From the NCBI GenBank assembly GCA_015059925.1, contig SUZL01000013.1, forward strand, positions 1 to 58,579: a stretch of 58,579 nucleotides of DNA. The letters run 5' to 3'. Positions 23,303 through 32,792 of this stretch are shown here, in pieces; position 1 is the stretch's first letter, and every line of letters starts with the position of its first letter. Position numbers and translations under genes: made by a program. The notes below the pieces were generated by a model that made no database searches, was not told the DNA's origin, and saw only the letters and a program-made list of their open reading frames with translations. The stretch is from Rikenellaceae bacterium. GTDB taxonomy: Bacteria > Bacteroidota > Bacteroidia > Bacteroidales > Rikenellaceae.

Positions 23303-24784
23303 ATGCTCGAAAAGTTAGCCAAACAGACCGCCATCTACGGCATCAGCACCATCGTCGTGCGCCTGCTGAGTTACCTGCTCACGCCGCTCTATACGCGCGT
23401 GTTCGGGCAGGCGGCCTATGGCGTTGTAACCGATGTCTATGCGCTGATTCCCTTTGCGCTGGTGGTTTTGTCGATGGGTATGGAGTCGAGCTACTTCCGC
23501 TTCGCCGCCAAGGCCGATGCCGAGGGCGGCACCGAGGCCGATATTCGCAAGCGCAAACGCCACCTCTTCGCCACAACGTGGGGTGCCACGCTCGTCGCCG
23601 CCTCGATCTTCTTTGTCTGCGTGGTGCTGCTGCGCGAGGATATCGCCCGCCTGATGGGCGAGGCCTACGTCGGCAACGAGGAGTATGTGGTGCTGGTGGC
23701 CTCGATAATTTTGTTCGATGTGGCCACGATGATCCCTTTCTCGCGTCTCAGGGAGCAGGGCCGAGCGCTGAAGTTCGTCTCGCTGAAGGCCTGCAACGTG
23801 GTGATAAACGTCGGTCTGGCCGTAGCTTTTCAGGCGACGGGATTGTTCTCATCGACCTTCGGTGTCGGATGGGTTTTCGTTACGAATCTTGTGGCGAGTG
23901 TGGCTACGTTGCTGCTCATCCTCCCCACCACCGATCGCACCATCCCCCGCATCGACTCCGCTCAACTGCGCCGCATCTTCGCCTACTCGCTACCTCTGCT
24001 CATTGGCGGCATCGCAGGTACGGCCAACGAGTTCATCGACCGCCAGATGATCAAATACCTGCTGCCCGAGGATATCTCGATGGCGCAGCTCGGCATCTAC
24101 GGCGCAATCACTAAGATCGCCGTTGTGATGACGCTCTTCACGCAGATGTACCGCCTCGCGGCCGAGCCCTTCTTCCTTTCCAACTTCACGAAGGAGGAGT
24201 TCGTAGAGTCGAATGCCGCCGCGCTGAAGTATTATATGATGGCCTCGATGATGATCTTCCTCGGCATTGCGCTCTTCCGCGACGTGTTTGCGCTGATCGT
24301 GGGCCGCGACTTCCGCGAGGGCATCTACATCCTGCCCGTCATCTTGGGCGCCAACGTGCTGGCGGGCGTGTGGCTCAACCTCTCGTTCTGGTATAAGCGC
24401 GAGGAGAAGACCCGCTTCGCCATCTACGTTACCTTCGTCGGTCTGGCCGTTACGGTTGTGGCCAACGTGGCGCTGCTCCCCCGCTGGGGCTATTATGGCG
24501 CTGCGTGGGCACGCTTCGTGGCCGAGGCTGCGATGGTGGCGGTGAGCTACTATCTCAACCGCCGTTACTTCCCCACGCCCTACGACATCGGTCGCATCGT
24601 GGAGTATGTGGTGCTGGGCCTTGCGCTCTTCTTCTTGAGCGAGGCGCTGCTGCCGCATCTGTCGGAGGCGGTGGCCTTTGGCGCGAATGTAGTTATCCTC
24701 TCGCTCTTTGTCGCCTATGCCATCTGGCGCGAGAAGATCGATATAAAGGGCCTTGTAAGCTCGGCCCTGCACCGAAAAAGATAA
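23303..24784 (+). CDS. Oligosaccharide flippase (Wzx/MATE-like)
   Basis: 493 residues from ATG 23303; flips lipid-linked oligosaccharides across the inner membrane in surface polysaccharide synthesis. The N-terminus LAKQTAIYGISTIVVRLLSY and PLYTRVFGQAAYGVVTDVYA are typical of the family, and about 12-14 membrane segments follow (for example PLLIGGIAGTANEFIDRQMI with its conserved Asp/Arg, and GVWLNLSFWYKREEKT). A start at 22973 would add 110 unconserved residues across the promoter region and is rejected. No sugar-transferase genes are nearby, so the glycan is unknown. Confidence 0.87.
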   Translation: MLEKLAKQTAIYGISTIVVRLLSYLLTPLYTRVFGQAAYGVVTDVYALIPFALVVLSMGMESSYFRFAAKADAEGGTEADIRKRKRHLFATTWGATLVAASIFFVCVVLLREDIARLMGEAYVGNEEYVVLVASIILFDVATMIPFSRLREQGRALKFVSLKACNVVINVGLAVAFQATGLFSSTFGVGWVFVTNLVASVATLLLILPTTDRTIPRIDSAQLRRIFAYSLPLLIGGIAGTANEFIDRQMIKYLLPEDISMAQLGIYGAITKIAVVMTLFTQMYRLAAEPFFLSNFTKEEFVESNAAALKYYMMASMMIFLGIALFRDVFALIVGRDFREGIYILPVILGANVLAGVWLNLSFWYKREEKTRFAIYVTFVGLAVTVVANVALLPRWGYYGAAWARFVAEAAMVAVSYYLNRRYFPTPYDIGRIVEYVVLGLALFFLSEALLPHLSEAVAFGANVVILSLFVAYAIWREKIDIKGLVSSALHRKR

Positions 24785-24802
24785 ACCAAAAAATGAACAG
24801 AT

Positions 24803-25234
24803 ATGAAGGTAAAAATCGTTAATAAATCGCGCTTTGCGCTTCCCGAGTACCAAACTCCATTGTCAGCGGGCCTCGACATCCGCGCCAACCTCGACCAGTG
24901 TGTTACGCTCCAGCCGCTGGAGCGCGCAATGATTCCTACGGGCCTCTATGTCGAGCTTCCCGAGGGCTGCGAGATGCAGATTCGTCCCCGCAGTGGCTTG
25001 GCTGCCAAGCACGGCGTAACGGTGCTGAACTCGCCCGGCACGATCGATGCCGACTATCGCGGCGAGATCAAGGTTATTCTGGTCAATCTGAGCAACGAGC
25101 CCTTTACGATCGAGGCTGGCGAGCGCATCGCCCAGATGATTGTTGCCCGCTACGAGCAGATCGAGTGGGTGGCTGCGGAGGAGCTCAGCTCAACCGAGCG
25201 CGGAGCAGGCGGATTCGGCTCGACCGGAAAATAG
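24803..25234 (+). CDS. dut: dUTP diphosphatase
   Basis: Trimeric enzyme that hydrolyses dUTP to dUMP, keeping uracil out of DNA and supplying dTMP synthesis. All five motifs are visible in 143 residues: [64 protein letters not shown], and the C-terminal [11 protein letters not shown] that closes on the active site. The gene lies 18 bases after the flippase gene and probably shares its transcript. Confidence 0.96.
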   Translation: MKVKIVNKSRFALPEYQTPLSAGLDIRANLDQCVTLQPLERAMIPTGLYVELPEGCEMQIRPRSGLAAKHGVTVLNSPGTIDADYRGEIKVILVNLSNEPFTIEAGERIAQMIVARYEQIEWVAAEELSSTERGAGGFGSTGK

Positions 25235-25259
25235 TTTTAACAAAATAAATAATGCAAAA

Positions 25260-25286
25260 CAGGCGTTACGCCTGCAAAATTCAAAA
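25260..25286. repeat. Palindrome plus heptamers supplying a start codon
   Basis: CAGGCG-TTA-CGCCTG (25260-25274) is followed by TGCAAAA and TTCAAAA (25273-25286). The last A with the next TG forms the ATG of the isomerase gene. Both elements match those between sppA and xseA. Confidence 0.75.
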
Positions 25287-25993
25287 TGAGAAAGAGTTTA
25301 TTGGCATTAGTTGCCGCCATTTTATTGGTTGGCTGTGGCTCGCAGGCCGAGGTGAGCAAGCCGCGACGTGTTGAGATGCAGACCACGATGGGCAGCATCA
25401 CGCTCGAGCTGAGCGATCTGACGCCCGGCCACCGCGATAATTTTATGCAGCTCGTCGAGGAGCACTACTTCGACTCGCTGCTGTTCCACCGCGTCATCGA
25501 GAACTTTATGATTCAGGGCGGCGATCCCCGCACGCGCGACATCTCGGGCCGTGAGTTCAACGCCGATGGCGAGGAGACGGGTAACCCCCGCTATTGGGAG
25601 GATATTCCCGCCGAGATCCTCTTCCCCGCGCTGCATCACCATCGTGGCGCATTGGCCGCCGCACGCGAGGGCGACGGGGTTAATCCCGAGCGCCGCTCAT
25701 CACGCACGCAGTTCTACATCGTCTGGGGCCGCACCTTCACCGACGAGCAGCTCGATGCCCAGCAGCAGCGCATCACGATGGCTACGCGCGGCACGGTCGT
25801 TCTGCCCGACTCAATCCGCGAGGTCTATAAGACAACGGGCGGCACACCCCATCTCGATGGACAATATACGGTCTTCGGCCACGTCGTGAGCGGTCTGGAT
25901 GTTGTGGATAAGATCCAGCGCTCGGCCACCGACTCGCTCGACCGCCCCGTCGAGGATGTAAGAATTTTGAGTGTAAAAGAGATTTTTGAGTAG
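25286..25993 (+). CDS. Cyclophilin-type peptidyl-prolyl isomerase lipoprotein
   Basis: 235 residues. The signal peptide ends in the lipobox LLVGCGS (Cys17), so the protein is lipid-anchored in the envelope. The cyclophilin domain follows: TTMGSITLELSD, FDSLLFHRVIENFMIQGGDP with the catalytic Arg and FMIQGG signature, and YTVFGHVVSGLDVVDKIQR near the end. Between the last two lies an insertion of about 60 residues common in Bacteroidetes secreted cyclophilins. It would help fold exported proteins. It is two bases from the delta' gene. Confidence 0.92.
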   Translation: MRKSLLALVAAILLVGCGSQAEVSKPRRVEMQTTMGSITLELSDLTPGHRDNFMQLVEEHYFDSLLFHRVIENFMIQGGDPRTRDISGREFNADGEETGNPRYWEDIPAEILFPALHHHRGALAAAREGDGVNPERRSSRTQFYIVWGRTFTDEQLDAQQQRITMATRGTVVLPDSIREVYKTTGGTPHLDGQYTVFGHVVSGLDVVDKIQRSATDSLDRPVEDVRILSVKEIFE

Positions 25994-25995
25994 AT

Positions 25996-27132
25996 ATGCG
26001 CTTTGCCGACATAATAGGCCACGAGGCACTGAAACGCCATCTGCGCGAGAGCATCTCTCGCGGCCGCATCAGCCACGCCCAACTCTTCACGGGCGCCGCA
26101 GGCACGGGTGCGCTACCCCTTGCTATGGCCTATGCGCAGTACCTTAACTGCCCCCACCGCACCGACGAGGATTCGTGTGGCGAGTGCCCCAGCTGCCGCC
26201 AGATGGAGCAGTTGGCCCACCCCGACATCCACTTCGTCTTCCCCGTCAATAAGCAGGGCAAGAAGTCGGGCGAGGTGGTGCTGAGTGCCGATTTCCTCCC
26301 CCTCTGGCGTGAGACGATGGCCTCTACGGGCGGCTACTTCACCCCCGAGCAGTGGTACGACCGCCTCGATCTGGGCAAGACGCTGCGAGGTGTAATCTCG
26401 GCCAAGGAGGCCGACCAGATCATCCGCCGCCTCTCGTTCAAGTCATTCGAGTCGGAGTATAAGGTTATGCTCATCTGGCTGCCCGAGACGATGAACGACG
26501 AGGCCTCGAACAAGATCCTCAAGATCCTCGAGGAGCCGTGGGAGAAGACCGTTTTCCTGCTGGTCAGCGAGCGTGCTGACCTGTTGCTGCCGACCATCCT
26601 CTCGCGCACGCAGGAGGTGGCTGTCGATCGTCTCTCGGTCGAGGAGCTGATGCCCTACGGCGTGGGCGATGAGCAGCAGCGCCGCAATATGGCACGTCTT
26701 GCTGCGGGCGATTTGATTGAGATGCGCCGTATGGCCGCAGGCGAGGAGGATGACTCCCGCCGCGAGAGCTTCGATCTGTTCTGCCGACTGATGCGCCTCT
26801 CGTACAACGACAAGCACCTCGAACTTATCGACTGGGCCGACGAGGTGGCCACCCTCACGCGCGAGCAGCAGCGCTCGATGCTCCGCCACGCGGCTCGTCT
26901 TTTGCGTGAGAGCTATATGTTGCACGCGGGCCTTGGCTCGATCAGCTATCTCTGGGGCGAGGAGGCGAAGTTCTGCAATAACTTCGCGCCCTTCATCGGC
27001 AACCAGAATATCGAATATCTGATCACGGAGATCGAGAGCGCTATGCGCCAAGTGAACCAGAACGGCAACGCAAGAATAATTTTCACTCACTTCGCCTTGG
27101 CGGTGAGTAAGCAAATCAACCGCCTCAGATGA
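25996..27132 (+). CDS. holB: DNA polymerase III subunit delta' (clamp loader)
   Basis: 378 residues of the clamp-loader AAA+ family. FTGAAGTGALPLAMAYAQYL is a degenerate Walker A lacking the usual Lys-Thr/Ser, as expected for the non-ATPase delta' subunit. A zinc module follows (CPHRTDEDSCGECPSCRQM), then SFKSFESEYKVMLIWLPETM and KILKILEEPWEKTVFLL, the sensor 1 region. A C-terminal collar domain completes it. It helps load the sliding clamp at replication forks. The end overlaps folK by four bases. Confidence 0.88.
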   Translation: MRFADIIGHEALKRHLRESISRGRISHAQLFTGAAGTGALPLAMAYAQYLNCPHRTDEDSCGECPSCRQMEQLAHPDIHFVFPVNKQGKKSGEVVLSADFLPLWRETMASTGGYFTPEQWYDRLDLGKTLRGVISAKEADQIIRRLSFKSFESEYKVMLIWLPETMNDEASNKILKILEEPWEKTVFLLVSERADLLLPTILSRTQEVAVDRLSVEELMPYGVGDEQQRRNMARLAAGDLIEMRRMAAGEEDDSRRESFDLFCRLMRLSYNDKHLELIDWADEVATLTREQQRSMLRHAARLLRESYMLHAGLGSISYLWGEEAKFCNNFAPFIGNQNIEYLITEIESAMRQVNQNGNARIIFTHFALAVSKQINRLR

Positions 27133-27629
27133 GAGTAGCTCTGCTCACGGGCAGCAATGCCCCCGATCGGGAGACGATCCTTCAGCGCACGGCCGCGCTT
27201 TTGGTCGAGCGCATAGGTCGCTTGGTGGCCCACTCGGCCATCTGCACCTCCTCGGCGTGGGGTTTTCGTAGCGAGCGCGACTTCGCCAATCAGGCTCTTC
27301 TGCTTGAGACGGAACTTGAGCCCGAGCAGGTGCTCGACGAGGCCCTTGCCGTTGAGCAGATCGTAGGCCGCGATCGCGAGGCCGAGAGCCGCGAGCGGGA
27401 GCTCACGGGCGAGCGATACGCCTCGCGCGTTGTGGATGTCGATATTATCCTGTGCGAGGATCGCGTCATCTCCACGCCACGCCTTCGGGTGCCGCACCCG
27501 CTGATGCACGAGCGCGAGTTTGTGCTACGGCCGCTGTGCGAGATTATGGCTGCGGAGCGCCATCCGCTGCTGGGCCGAACCATTGAAGAGTTGTATAACG
27601 CATTGAAGACCAATGCGCAAAAAATATGA
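27129..27629 (+). CDS. folK: Hydroxymethyl-dihydropterin pyrophosphokinase
   Basis: HPPK transfers pyrophosphate from ATP to 6-hydroxymethyl-7,8-dihydropterin in folate synthesis. In 166 residues the expected parts are visible: LLTGSNAPDRE (the GSN loop), SSAWGF, FANQALLLET, RDREAESR, VVDVDIILCED (metal-binding Asp pair), and RVPHPLMHEREFVLRPL. The start overlaps the end of the delta' gene (ATGA) and its end overlaps the next start, so it lies in a coupled operon. folP and folB are not in the window. Confidence 0.93.
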   Translation: MRVALLTGSNAPDRETILQRTAALLVERIGRLVAHSAICTSSAWGFRSERDFANQALLLETELEPEQVLDEALAVEQIVGRDREAESRERELTGERYASRVVDVDIILCEDRVISTPRLRVPHPLMHEREFVLRPLCEIMAAERHPLLGRTIEELYNALKTNAQKI

Positions 27630-28162
27630 TTATGAAACTTAGGATCAAACATATCGCCATCGTGCTGGTGTTGGGAGCCGCTCTCCAGAGCTGCTTTAAG
27701 GATGTTATCACCTACACCGACTACCGCATCGCCATCCTGAACCAGACCACTTCGGGCGGCCAGACCACACCCGCCACCCTTATCGACTCCTACGCCTACT
27801 ATGTCGATACCACCGAGTGGGCTGTTCTCTCGTACGATGATGCCCTCGCGGGCCGCATCACCAACAAAACTACGGGCGAGGTTCGTACCCAGCCCGACGT
27901 GTGGGGCACGTTCGACTCGGCCGCCGAGTTTCAGACCACGCTCCATTTGGAGCAACCCATCTCGATGCTCGTTGTGGTCGATCCCGAGCTTCGACTCTAC
28001 GCCTACCGCAAGTACGAGCTGCCAGAGAATCTCGATCAAGTGCTCACACGCCTCACGCTCTCGTCGTGGCGAGCCTCGCACGCAGCCTCGGGCTGGCAGG
28101 TGGAGAATGACTTTTACACCGAGGCAGAGGAGGCCTCGGCCGATGATATAACCCAAAACTAA
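27626..28162 (+). CDS. Uncharacterised lipoprotein
   Basis: 178 residues from ATG 27626 (176 from 27632). The signal peptide RIKHIAIVLVLGAALQSCFK ends in a lipobox-like LQSC (about Cys22-24). The mature part is rich in Tyr and Thr, with beta stretches (YRIAILNQTTSGGQ, EWAVLSYDDALAGRI, ISMLVVVDPELRLYAYRKYE). It is not recognised. It precedes two more surface or outer-membrane genes, which suggests a shared envelope role. No catalytic pattern is visible. Confidence 0.65.
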   Translation: MIMKLRIKHIAIVLVLGAALQSCFKDVITYTDYRIAILNQTTSGGQTTPATLIDSYAYYVDTTEWAVLSYDDALAGRITNKTTGEVRTQPDVWGTFDSAAEFQTTLHLEQPISMLVVVDPELRLYAYRKYELPENLDQVLTRLTLSSWRASHAASGWQVENDFYTEAEEASADDITQN

Positions 28163-28179
28163 AGAAAAACATCTCGACG

Positions 28180-30288
28180 ATGAGAATTAATTTCAACCCC
28201 ATATTCCGCCTTCAGCGTCTGGCCACCTTTGCCGTTCTGCTCTTTTTTGGCGGGGCTTTTCTCTCACAGTGTGCCTCTATAGGTACCCCTACGGGCGGTC
28301 CGCGCGACACGCTGCCTCCGGTTGTTGTGGCCGTTACGCCCGAGCTCAATGCGACCAACTTTCGTGGCGACAGGATCTATCTCGCCTTCAACGAGTATGT
28401 CCAGCTGAAGGATCAGCAGAAGGAGATCTACACCTCGCCGGCAATGCGCAAGAAGCCGACCGTCTCGCTCCGAGGCCGTGGCGTATCGGTGGAGATTGAG
28501 CCCGACTCGCTCGACGAGAACACCACCTACGCCATCGAGTTCGGCTCGGCCGTGGCCGATAACAACGAGAGTAACCCCTTGAGTGGCTTGCGCTACGTCT
28601 TCTCGACGGGCCCCACGATCGACTCGCTCGTGATGTCGGGCTATACGGAGGATAGCGAGAAGGCCGACTCTCTGGGCCGCACGTTTGTCTATTTCTTCGA
28701 GGCCGACTCGATCGAGACACCCCGCGACTACGACTCGACGATGTTCAAGTACAAACCCTCGAAGATAGCCCGCTCGCAGCGCAACGGCATCTTCATCGCG
28801 CAGAACCTGAAGCCCGTGCGCTACCGCGTCTATGCCTACTACGACAGCAACGACAACCAATCCTACGAGCCCTCGATCGACAAGGTCGGCTTTCTCGATA
28901 GCGTCTATAACCCTACTGAGATGCCCGACTTTGCCATCTGGTACGATTCGGTTCGTCGCTACCCCTCGGCCGATCCGCAGCTCTACCTGCGTATGTTCAC
29001 CGACGTGAGCTTCTCGCGCCAGAACTTGCAGCAGGCCACGCGCCCCGAGCAGCATAAGGTGATGCTCCACTTTGGCGCCGCGCGTCCGCAGATCGACTCG
29101 CTCGTAATCGACGGCATCCCCTCGGATCGCATTATTCAGGAGCCTACGACCGTCGGCCGCGACACCATCGCGCTGTGGCTCAACGTGCCCTCGGCCGATC
29201 TTCCCGATACCCTCCGAGGCAGCATCACATACCTTCAGCACGACTCGCTGCGTGTGCTTCGTCCCGTAACGGAGCCTTTAACGCTGTCGTGGCGTTTGGT
29301 CGAGACGCGCGAGCAGGAGCGCGAGCGCGAGCGTCAGGAGCGTGAGCGCGAGAAGGCCGAAGCCGAGGGCCGCGAGTGGACTCCGCCTGCACAGAGCACC
29401 AAGTTCAAGATCGTCGCCCCTACGGGCAAGACGGAGGTCAATCCCGAGCAGGATCTCGAGCTGGAGTTCCAGACTCCGCTCTCGCACTTCGATTCGACGG
29501 CCGTTCGACTGCTCTCGTGGAGCGACAAGAAGGATACGCTACGCGAGCGCCTGCACTTCATCCCCGACTCTCTTTCGCCGCGTAAGTGGCGCGTGCGCTC
29601 GCGTTGGCTTGCCGAGCGCGAGTATAAACTCTTCTTCCCGCAGGGCTCTTTGGCCGACATCGCGGGCGAGAAGAACGACTCTACGACCATCAACCTCTCC
29701 GTAGCCGATATTACCAAGTTCGCCACGCTGAAGCTGAAGGTCATCCCGCGCGTGCCGACTGCCGAGTATATCATCCAGTTCCTCAATAGCTCGAATAAGG
29801 TCGAGCGTGAACTGCTGCATATCGGCGAGGGTGAGCACACGATCAACTACATCCCCGCCGGCGATATGCGTATGCGCATCGTCGAGGATCTCAACGCCAA
29901 CGGCAAGTGGGATTCGGGCAATCTTGTTGAGCGTCGCCAGAGCGAGCGCGCCGAGTTCTACAAGAACGAGAACGAGGAGGAGACCTTCACCACCAAGACG
30001 GGCTGGGAGTTCGAGTTCACGCTCGATATGGCCCGCCTGTTTGCTCCCGTTACGATGGAGCAGCTCATCGAACGCTTGGATAAGCGCGAGGCTGCACGTT
30101 TGGAGAAGGAGGCCGAGCGTCGCCGCGAGGAGGCGCTGAAGAAGAGTCAGGAGGGCCACAACCACTCCTCATCGTCGGGCGGTATGGGCCTCGGCGGCGG
30201 AATGAGCGGTATGGGCGGCCTCGGCGGAATGATGGGCGGCGGCTCGGGTGGCAGCCGTCAGACAATCTCGAGCAGTGGAATGCGTTAA
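28180..30288 (+). CDS. Ig-like (Big_5) domain lipoprotein with Gly-rich tail
   Basis: 702 residues. A signal peptide ending at LSQCAS (about Cys31) predicts lipidation. PTGGPRDTLPPVVVAVTPE and GDRIYLAFNEYVQL match the N-terminal Big_5 domain widespread in Bacteroidetes surface proteins. More beta domains follow, with a highly charged coil (about 370-400, REQERERERQERER) and a second coil (about 625-665). The last 40 residues are Gly/Met/Ser-rich (GMGLGGGMSGMGGLGGMMGG). The function is unknown. The gene lies in an apparent surface-protein operon before the outer-membrane protein gene. Confidence 0.78.
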   Translation: MRINFNPIFRLQRLATFAVLLFFGGAFLSQCASIGTPTGGPRDTLPPVVVAVTPELNATNFRGDRIYLAFNEYVQLKDQQKEIYTSPAMRKKPTVSLRGRGVSVEIEPDSLDENTTYAIEFGSAVADNNESNPLSGLRYVFSTGPTIDSLVMSGYTEDSEKADSLGRTFVYFFEADSIETPRDYDSTMFKYKPSKIARSQRNGIFIAQNLKPVRYRVYAYYDSNDNQSYEPSIDKVGFLDSVYNPTEMPDFAIWYDSVRRYPSADPQLYLRMFTDVSFSRQNLQQATRPEQHKVMLHFGAARPQIDSLVIDGIPSDRIIQEPTTVGRDTIALWLNVPSADLPDTLRGSITYLQHDSLRVLRPVTEPLTLSWRLVETREQERERERQEREREKAEAEGREWTPPAQSTKFKIVAPTGKTEVNPEQDLELEFQTPLSHFDSTAVRLLSWSDKKDTLRERLHFIPDSLSPRKWRVRSRWLAEREYKLFFPQGSLADIAGEKNDSTTINLSVADITKFATLKLKVIPRVPTAEYIIQFLNSSNKVERELLHIGEGEHTINYIPAGDMRMRIVEDLNANGKWDSGNLVERRQSERAEFYKNENEEETFTTKTGWEFEFTLDMARLFAPVTMEQLIERLDKREAARLEKEAERRREEALKKSQEGHNHSSSSGGMGLGGGMSGMGGLGGMMGGGSGGSRQTISSSGMR

Positions 30289-30300
30289 AACCGTAGAATT

Positions 30301-31125
30301 ATGAAGATCAGAAACTCAATACTTAAACTCTCTTTCGCGGTGCTGTTTATCTTTGGGGCCCTCTCGGCCTCGGCGCAGCATACGTTTGGTGTGTCGGGTG
30401 GTATGGGCGCCTCCACAATCCGCCTTTATCCCAAGTACGAAACCAAGATGGTGATGGGAGGCACCAATTTCGGCCTCTCGTGGCGATACTACTCGCTGCC
30501 CCGATTTGTGGGAGCCGTCGGCCTCGATCTGGAGTATATGCAGCGCGGCTTCTCTTATGGCTACGCCTACTCCTCGTCGATGGACGAGAATGGTATGGAG
30601 GTGCGCGACTACGCCTTCTATACCCGCCGCCTGAACTCGATTATGTTGCCAATGGTGTGGCAGCCGCACGTCTATCTGGCCAACCACCACCTCCGCCTCT
30701 ACCTCGAGGCCGCCTTTACGATCTCCTATAACTTCGGAGGCGACTACGAGTACGAGAATACGGGCGAGACAGGCCCCTACGAGTGGCGCTTGGAGCGCGA
30801 CAACCGCTGGAACTACGGCCTTGCCGGTGGTGGAGGCTTCGCGCTGTTGTTTGGCCGCTATGAGCTGGGCGTTCGTGCGCGCTACTACTTCGGCTACGCC
30901 GATGTGTTGCGCAACCTGAATAAATACTACGACAACGCCACCGATGGCCCCGAGAATCCCTTTATCTCCACGCCGTTGCGCTCGCCGCTGGATAATATCA
31001 ACCTCAGCATAACGCTTGCCTACCGATTCAATAAGGAGGGCTTCGATGAGTGGTTCTACAAACCTCGCCGCCGCGACCGCCGCACCAAGGAGTTCAAGTT
31101 CTCGCAGTCGGGAGATATGCAGTAG
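30301..31125 (+). CDS. Outer-membrane beta-barrel protein (PorT-like)
   Basis: 274 residues with a classic signal peptide cut after SASAQ (about 26). The mature part alternates short strands with aromatic belts: THTFGVSGGMGASTIRLYP-like opening, PRFVGAVGLDLEYMQRGFSY, NSIMLPMVWQPHVYLANHHL, and YELGVRARYYFGYADVLRNL. It resembles the PorT/outer_membrane_beta-barrel group. The C-terminal RRRDRRTKEFKFSQSGDMQ is charged and probably periplasmic. PorT acts in type IX secretion in some relatives; whether this protein does is not shown, and it may be one of several general barrels. Confidence 0.72.
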   Translation: MKIRNSILKLSFAVLFIFGALSASAQHTFGVSGGMGASTIRLYPKYETKMVMGGTNFGLSWRYYSLPRFVGAVGLDLEYMQRGFSYGYAYSSSMDENGMEVRDYAFYTRRLNSIMLPMVWQPHVYLANHHLRLYLEAAFTISYNFGGDYEYENTGETGPYEWRLERDNRWNYGLAGGGGFALLFGRYELGVRARYYFGYADVLRNLNKYYDNATDGPENPFISTPLRSPLDNINLSITLAYRFNKEGFDEWFYKPRRRDRRTKEFKFSQSGDMQ

Positions 31126-31139
31126 GGTTATTTTATATG

Positions 31140-31205
31140 CCATTACCGCAGATAAAGTAAATGCAGAAAAAACCATTACCGCAGATAAAGTAAATGCAGA
31201 AAAAT
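31140..31205 (+). repeat. 33-base tandem duplication before rbfA
   Basis: Two adjacent copies, 31140-31172 and 31173-31205, are identical over the first 32 bases (from CCATTACCGCAGATAAAG through TAAATGCAGAAAAA). Each ends TAAATGCAGAAAAA, so each carries a possible ATG (31161 and 31194). Translation from the first gives an 11-codon-scale mini-frame ending in TAA just before the second. Confidence 0.9.
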
Positions 31206-31556
31206 ATGGAAGCAGTACAAACTACACGTCAGCAGAAGATCGCGCGTCAGATCCAGCGCGACATCGCCGAGATTCTCCAGAAGGAGTGTCGCGGCATAGG
31301 AGCGGGAGCGATGATCACGGTTACGACCGTTCGTGTCTCGCCCGATTTTGCCTACGCCAAGATCTACTTCAGCATCTTCCCCTTCGACCGCAACGCCGCG
31401 GTTATGGAGGAGCTGGAGAAGAATAATTGGCTCATCCGCCGCGAGCTGGGCAAGCGCATCCGCAATCAGCTCAAGATCGTTCCCGAGTTGCAGTTCTTCC
31501 TCGACGACTCGTTGGAGTATATCGAGAATATCGACTCGCTGCTCAAGGAGGAGTAA
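31206..31556 (+). CDS. rbfA: Ribosome-binding factor A
   Basis: Binds the 30S subunit during late 16S rRNA maturation and cold adaptation. The KH-like fold is seen in 116 residues: TTRQQKIARQIQRDIAEIL, a GAGAMITVTTVRVSPDFAYA strand pair, IRRELGKRIRNQLKIVPELQ and FFLDDSLEYIENIDSLL at the end. The start at ATG 31206 gives the family N-terminus (MEAVQTTRQQ). The earlier ATG at 31194 adds four residues (MQKN) and lies within the duplicated segment, so both may be used. Confidence 0.93.
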   Translation: MEAVQTTRQQKIARQIQRDIAEILQKECRGIGAGAMITVTTVRVSPDFAYAKIYFSIFPFDRNAAVMEELEKNNWLIRRELGKRIRNQLKIVPELQFFLDDSLEYIENIDSLLKEE

Positions 31557-31577
31557 CACCATAAGCAACGCACCACG

Positions 31578-32792
31578 ATGAATCTTCGCTATTTCATAGC
31601 CGCCCGATATATCCTATCGCCGAAATCCCACTCGGTGATAAACCTCATTTCGGGCGTGAGCGTCGTGGCTATGGCCGTTCCCGTGGCGGCTATCATCCTG
31701 CTGCTCTCGATCTTCAACGGTCTGGAGCAGATGGTGGGCGATATGTACCGCGATGTCGATGCCGATCTCTCGATAACCCCCGCCGAGGGCACTACCTTCG
31801 AGGTCGCGGCCGTCGATGCCGCCGCCCTAAGGCAGACGGAGGGCGTTGAGGCCCTCTCGTTCGTGCTTCGCCAGACGGCTATGGCCGAGTCGGGCGATGG
31901 CCGCACCTTTGCCGAGGTGGTGGGTGTCGATGATGAGTACCGCGATGTTGTTGCCGTTGCCAATTACATCCTTTCGGGCGACTATGCGCTCCAGAGCGAC
32001 AGTGGCCCCTCGGCCGTTGCTGCTCACGGCGTTATGCGCGATTTGGGTATGCTGCGCCAGACGGCTATTGGCGAGAGCGTGCGATTGTACTCAATCAACC
32101 GCGCCCGCTTCTCGTCGCTGCTGCCTGTCGGAGGCTATACCCGCCGCGAACTCTCGATCGCAGGCATCTACGGCCCGCCCGAGGATCACGGCTCGATGTT
32201 GCTGATCCCGCTCGCCTCGGCCCAGAGCCTCTTTGCCTACCCCGACCGAGCCTCCTCGGTTGAGGTGCGCCTCTCGCCCTCGGCCGATATGGACGCTGTG
32301 GCCGAGAGGATTGCGACGCTGGTGGGCGAGGATTTCGAGGTGCGCACACGCTTTCAGAGCAACTCGCTCTACCGCCTTATGGCACTCGAGAAGTGGGGCG
32401 TATTCCTTATCGCGGCGCTGGTTATGCTCGTCGCCTCGCTCTCGGTTGTGGGCACGCTGGTGATGATCATCATCGACAAGCAGCACGACATCCACACCCT
32501 CCGCACGATGGGCGCCGGCGAAAAACTCGTTCGCGGCATCTTCCTCGGCGAGGGCCGACTGATGGCGCTGTTGAGCCTTGTGATAGGCGTGGTGATGGGC
32601 TTGCTGCTCACGCTGCTGCAACAGCAATTCGGTATGGTGCGCATCGATGCGCCGTCGCTTGCCGTCAGCAGTTTCCCCGTCGAGGTGCAGTTGCAGGACG
32701 TGGTGCTGACCGTGGTGAGCTACCTTGCGATCTCCTATTTAGTTATCAATCTGACGGTTCGCTCCGTTATGAGTTATAAACCAAACCGATGA
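31578..32792 (+). CDS. ABC-type permease, LolC/LolE family
   Basis: 404 residues. An N-terminal helix (HSVINLISGVSVVAMAVPVA) is followed by a large periplasmic MacB-type domain and three C-terminal segments (WGVFLIAALVMLVASLSVVG, LLSLVIGVVMGLLLTLLQQQ, DVVLTVVSYLAISYLVINL). DKQHDIHTLRTMGAGEKLVR is the coupling loop typical of LolC/E. With an ATPase (LolD, not in the window) it would extract lipoproteins from the inner membrane. The context of several lipoproteins is consistent. It overlaps the next gene by four bases. Confidence 0.85.
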   Translation: MNLRYFIAARYILSPKSHSVINLISGVSVVAMAVPVAAIILLLSIFNGLEQMVGDMYRDVDADLSITPAEGTTFEVAAVDAAALRQTEGVEALSFVLRQTAMAESGDGRTFAEVVGVDDEYRDVVAVANYILSGDYALQSDSGPSAVAAHGVMRDLGMLRQTAIGESVRLYSINRARFSSLLPVGGYTRRELSIAGIYGPPEDHGSMLLIPLASAQSLFAYPDRASSVEVRLSPSADMDAVAERIATLVGEDFEVRTRFQSNSLYRLMALEKWGVFLIAALVMLVASLSVVGTLVMIIIDKQHDIHTLRTMGAGEKLVRGIFLGEGRLMALLSLVIGVVMGLLLTLLQQQFGMVRIDAPSLAVSSFPVEVQLQDVVLTVVSYLAISYLVINLTVRSVMSYKPNR

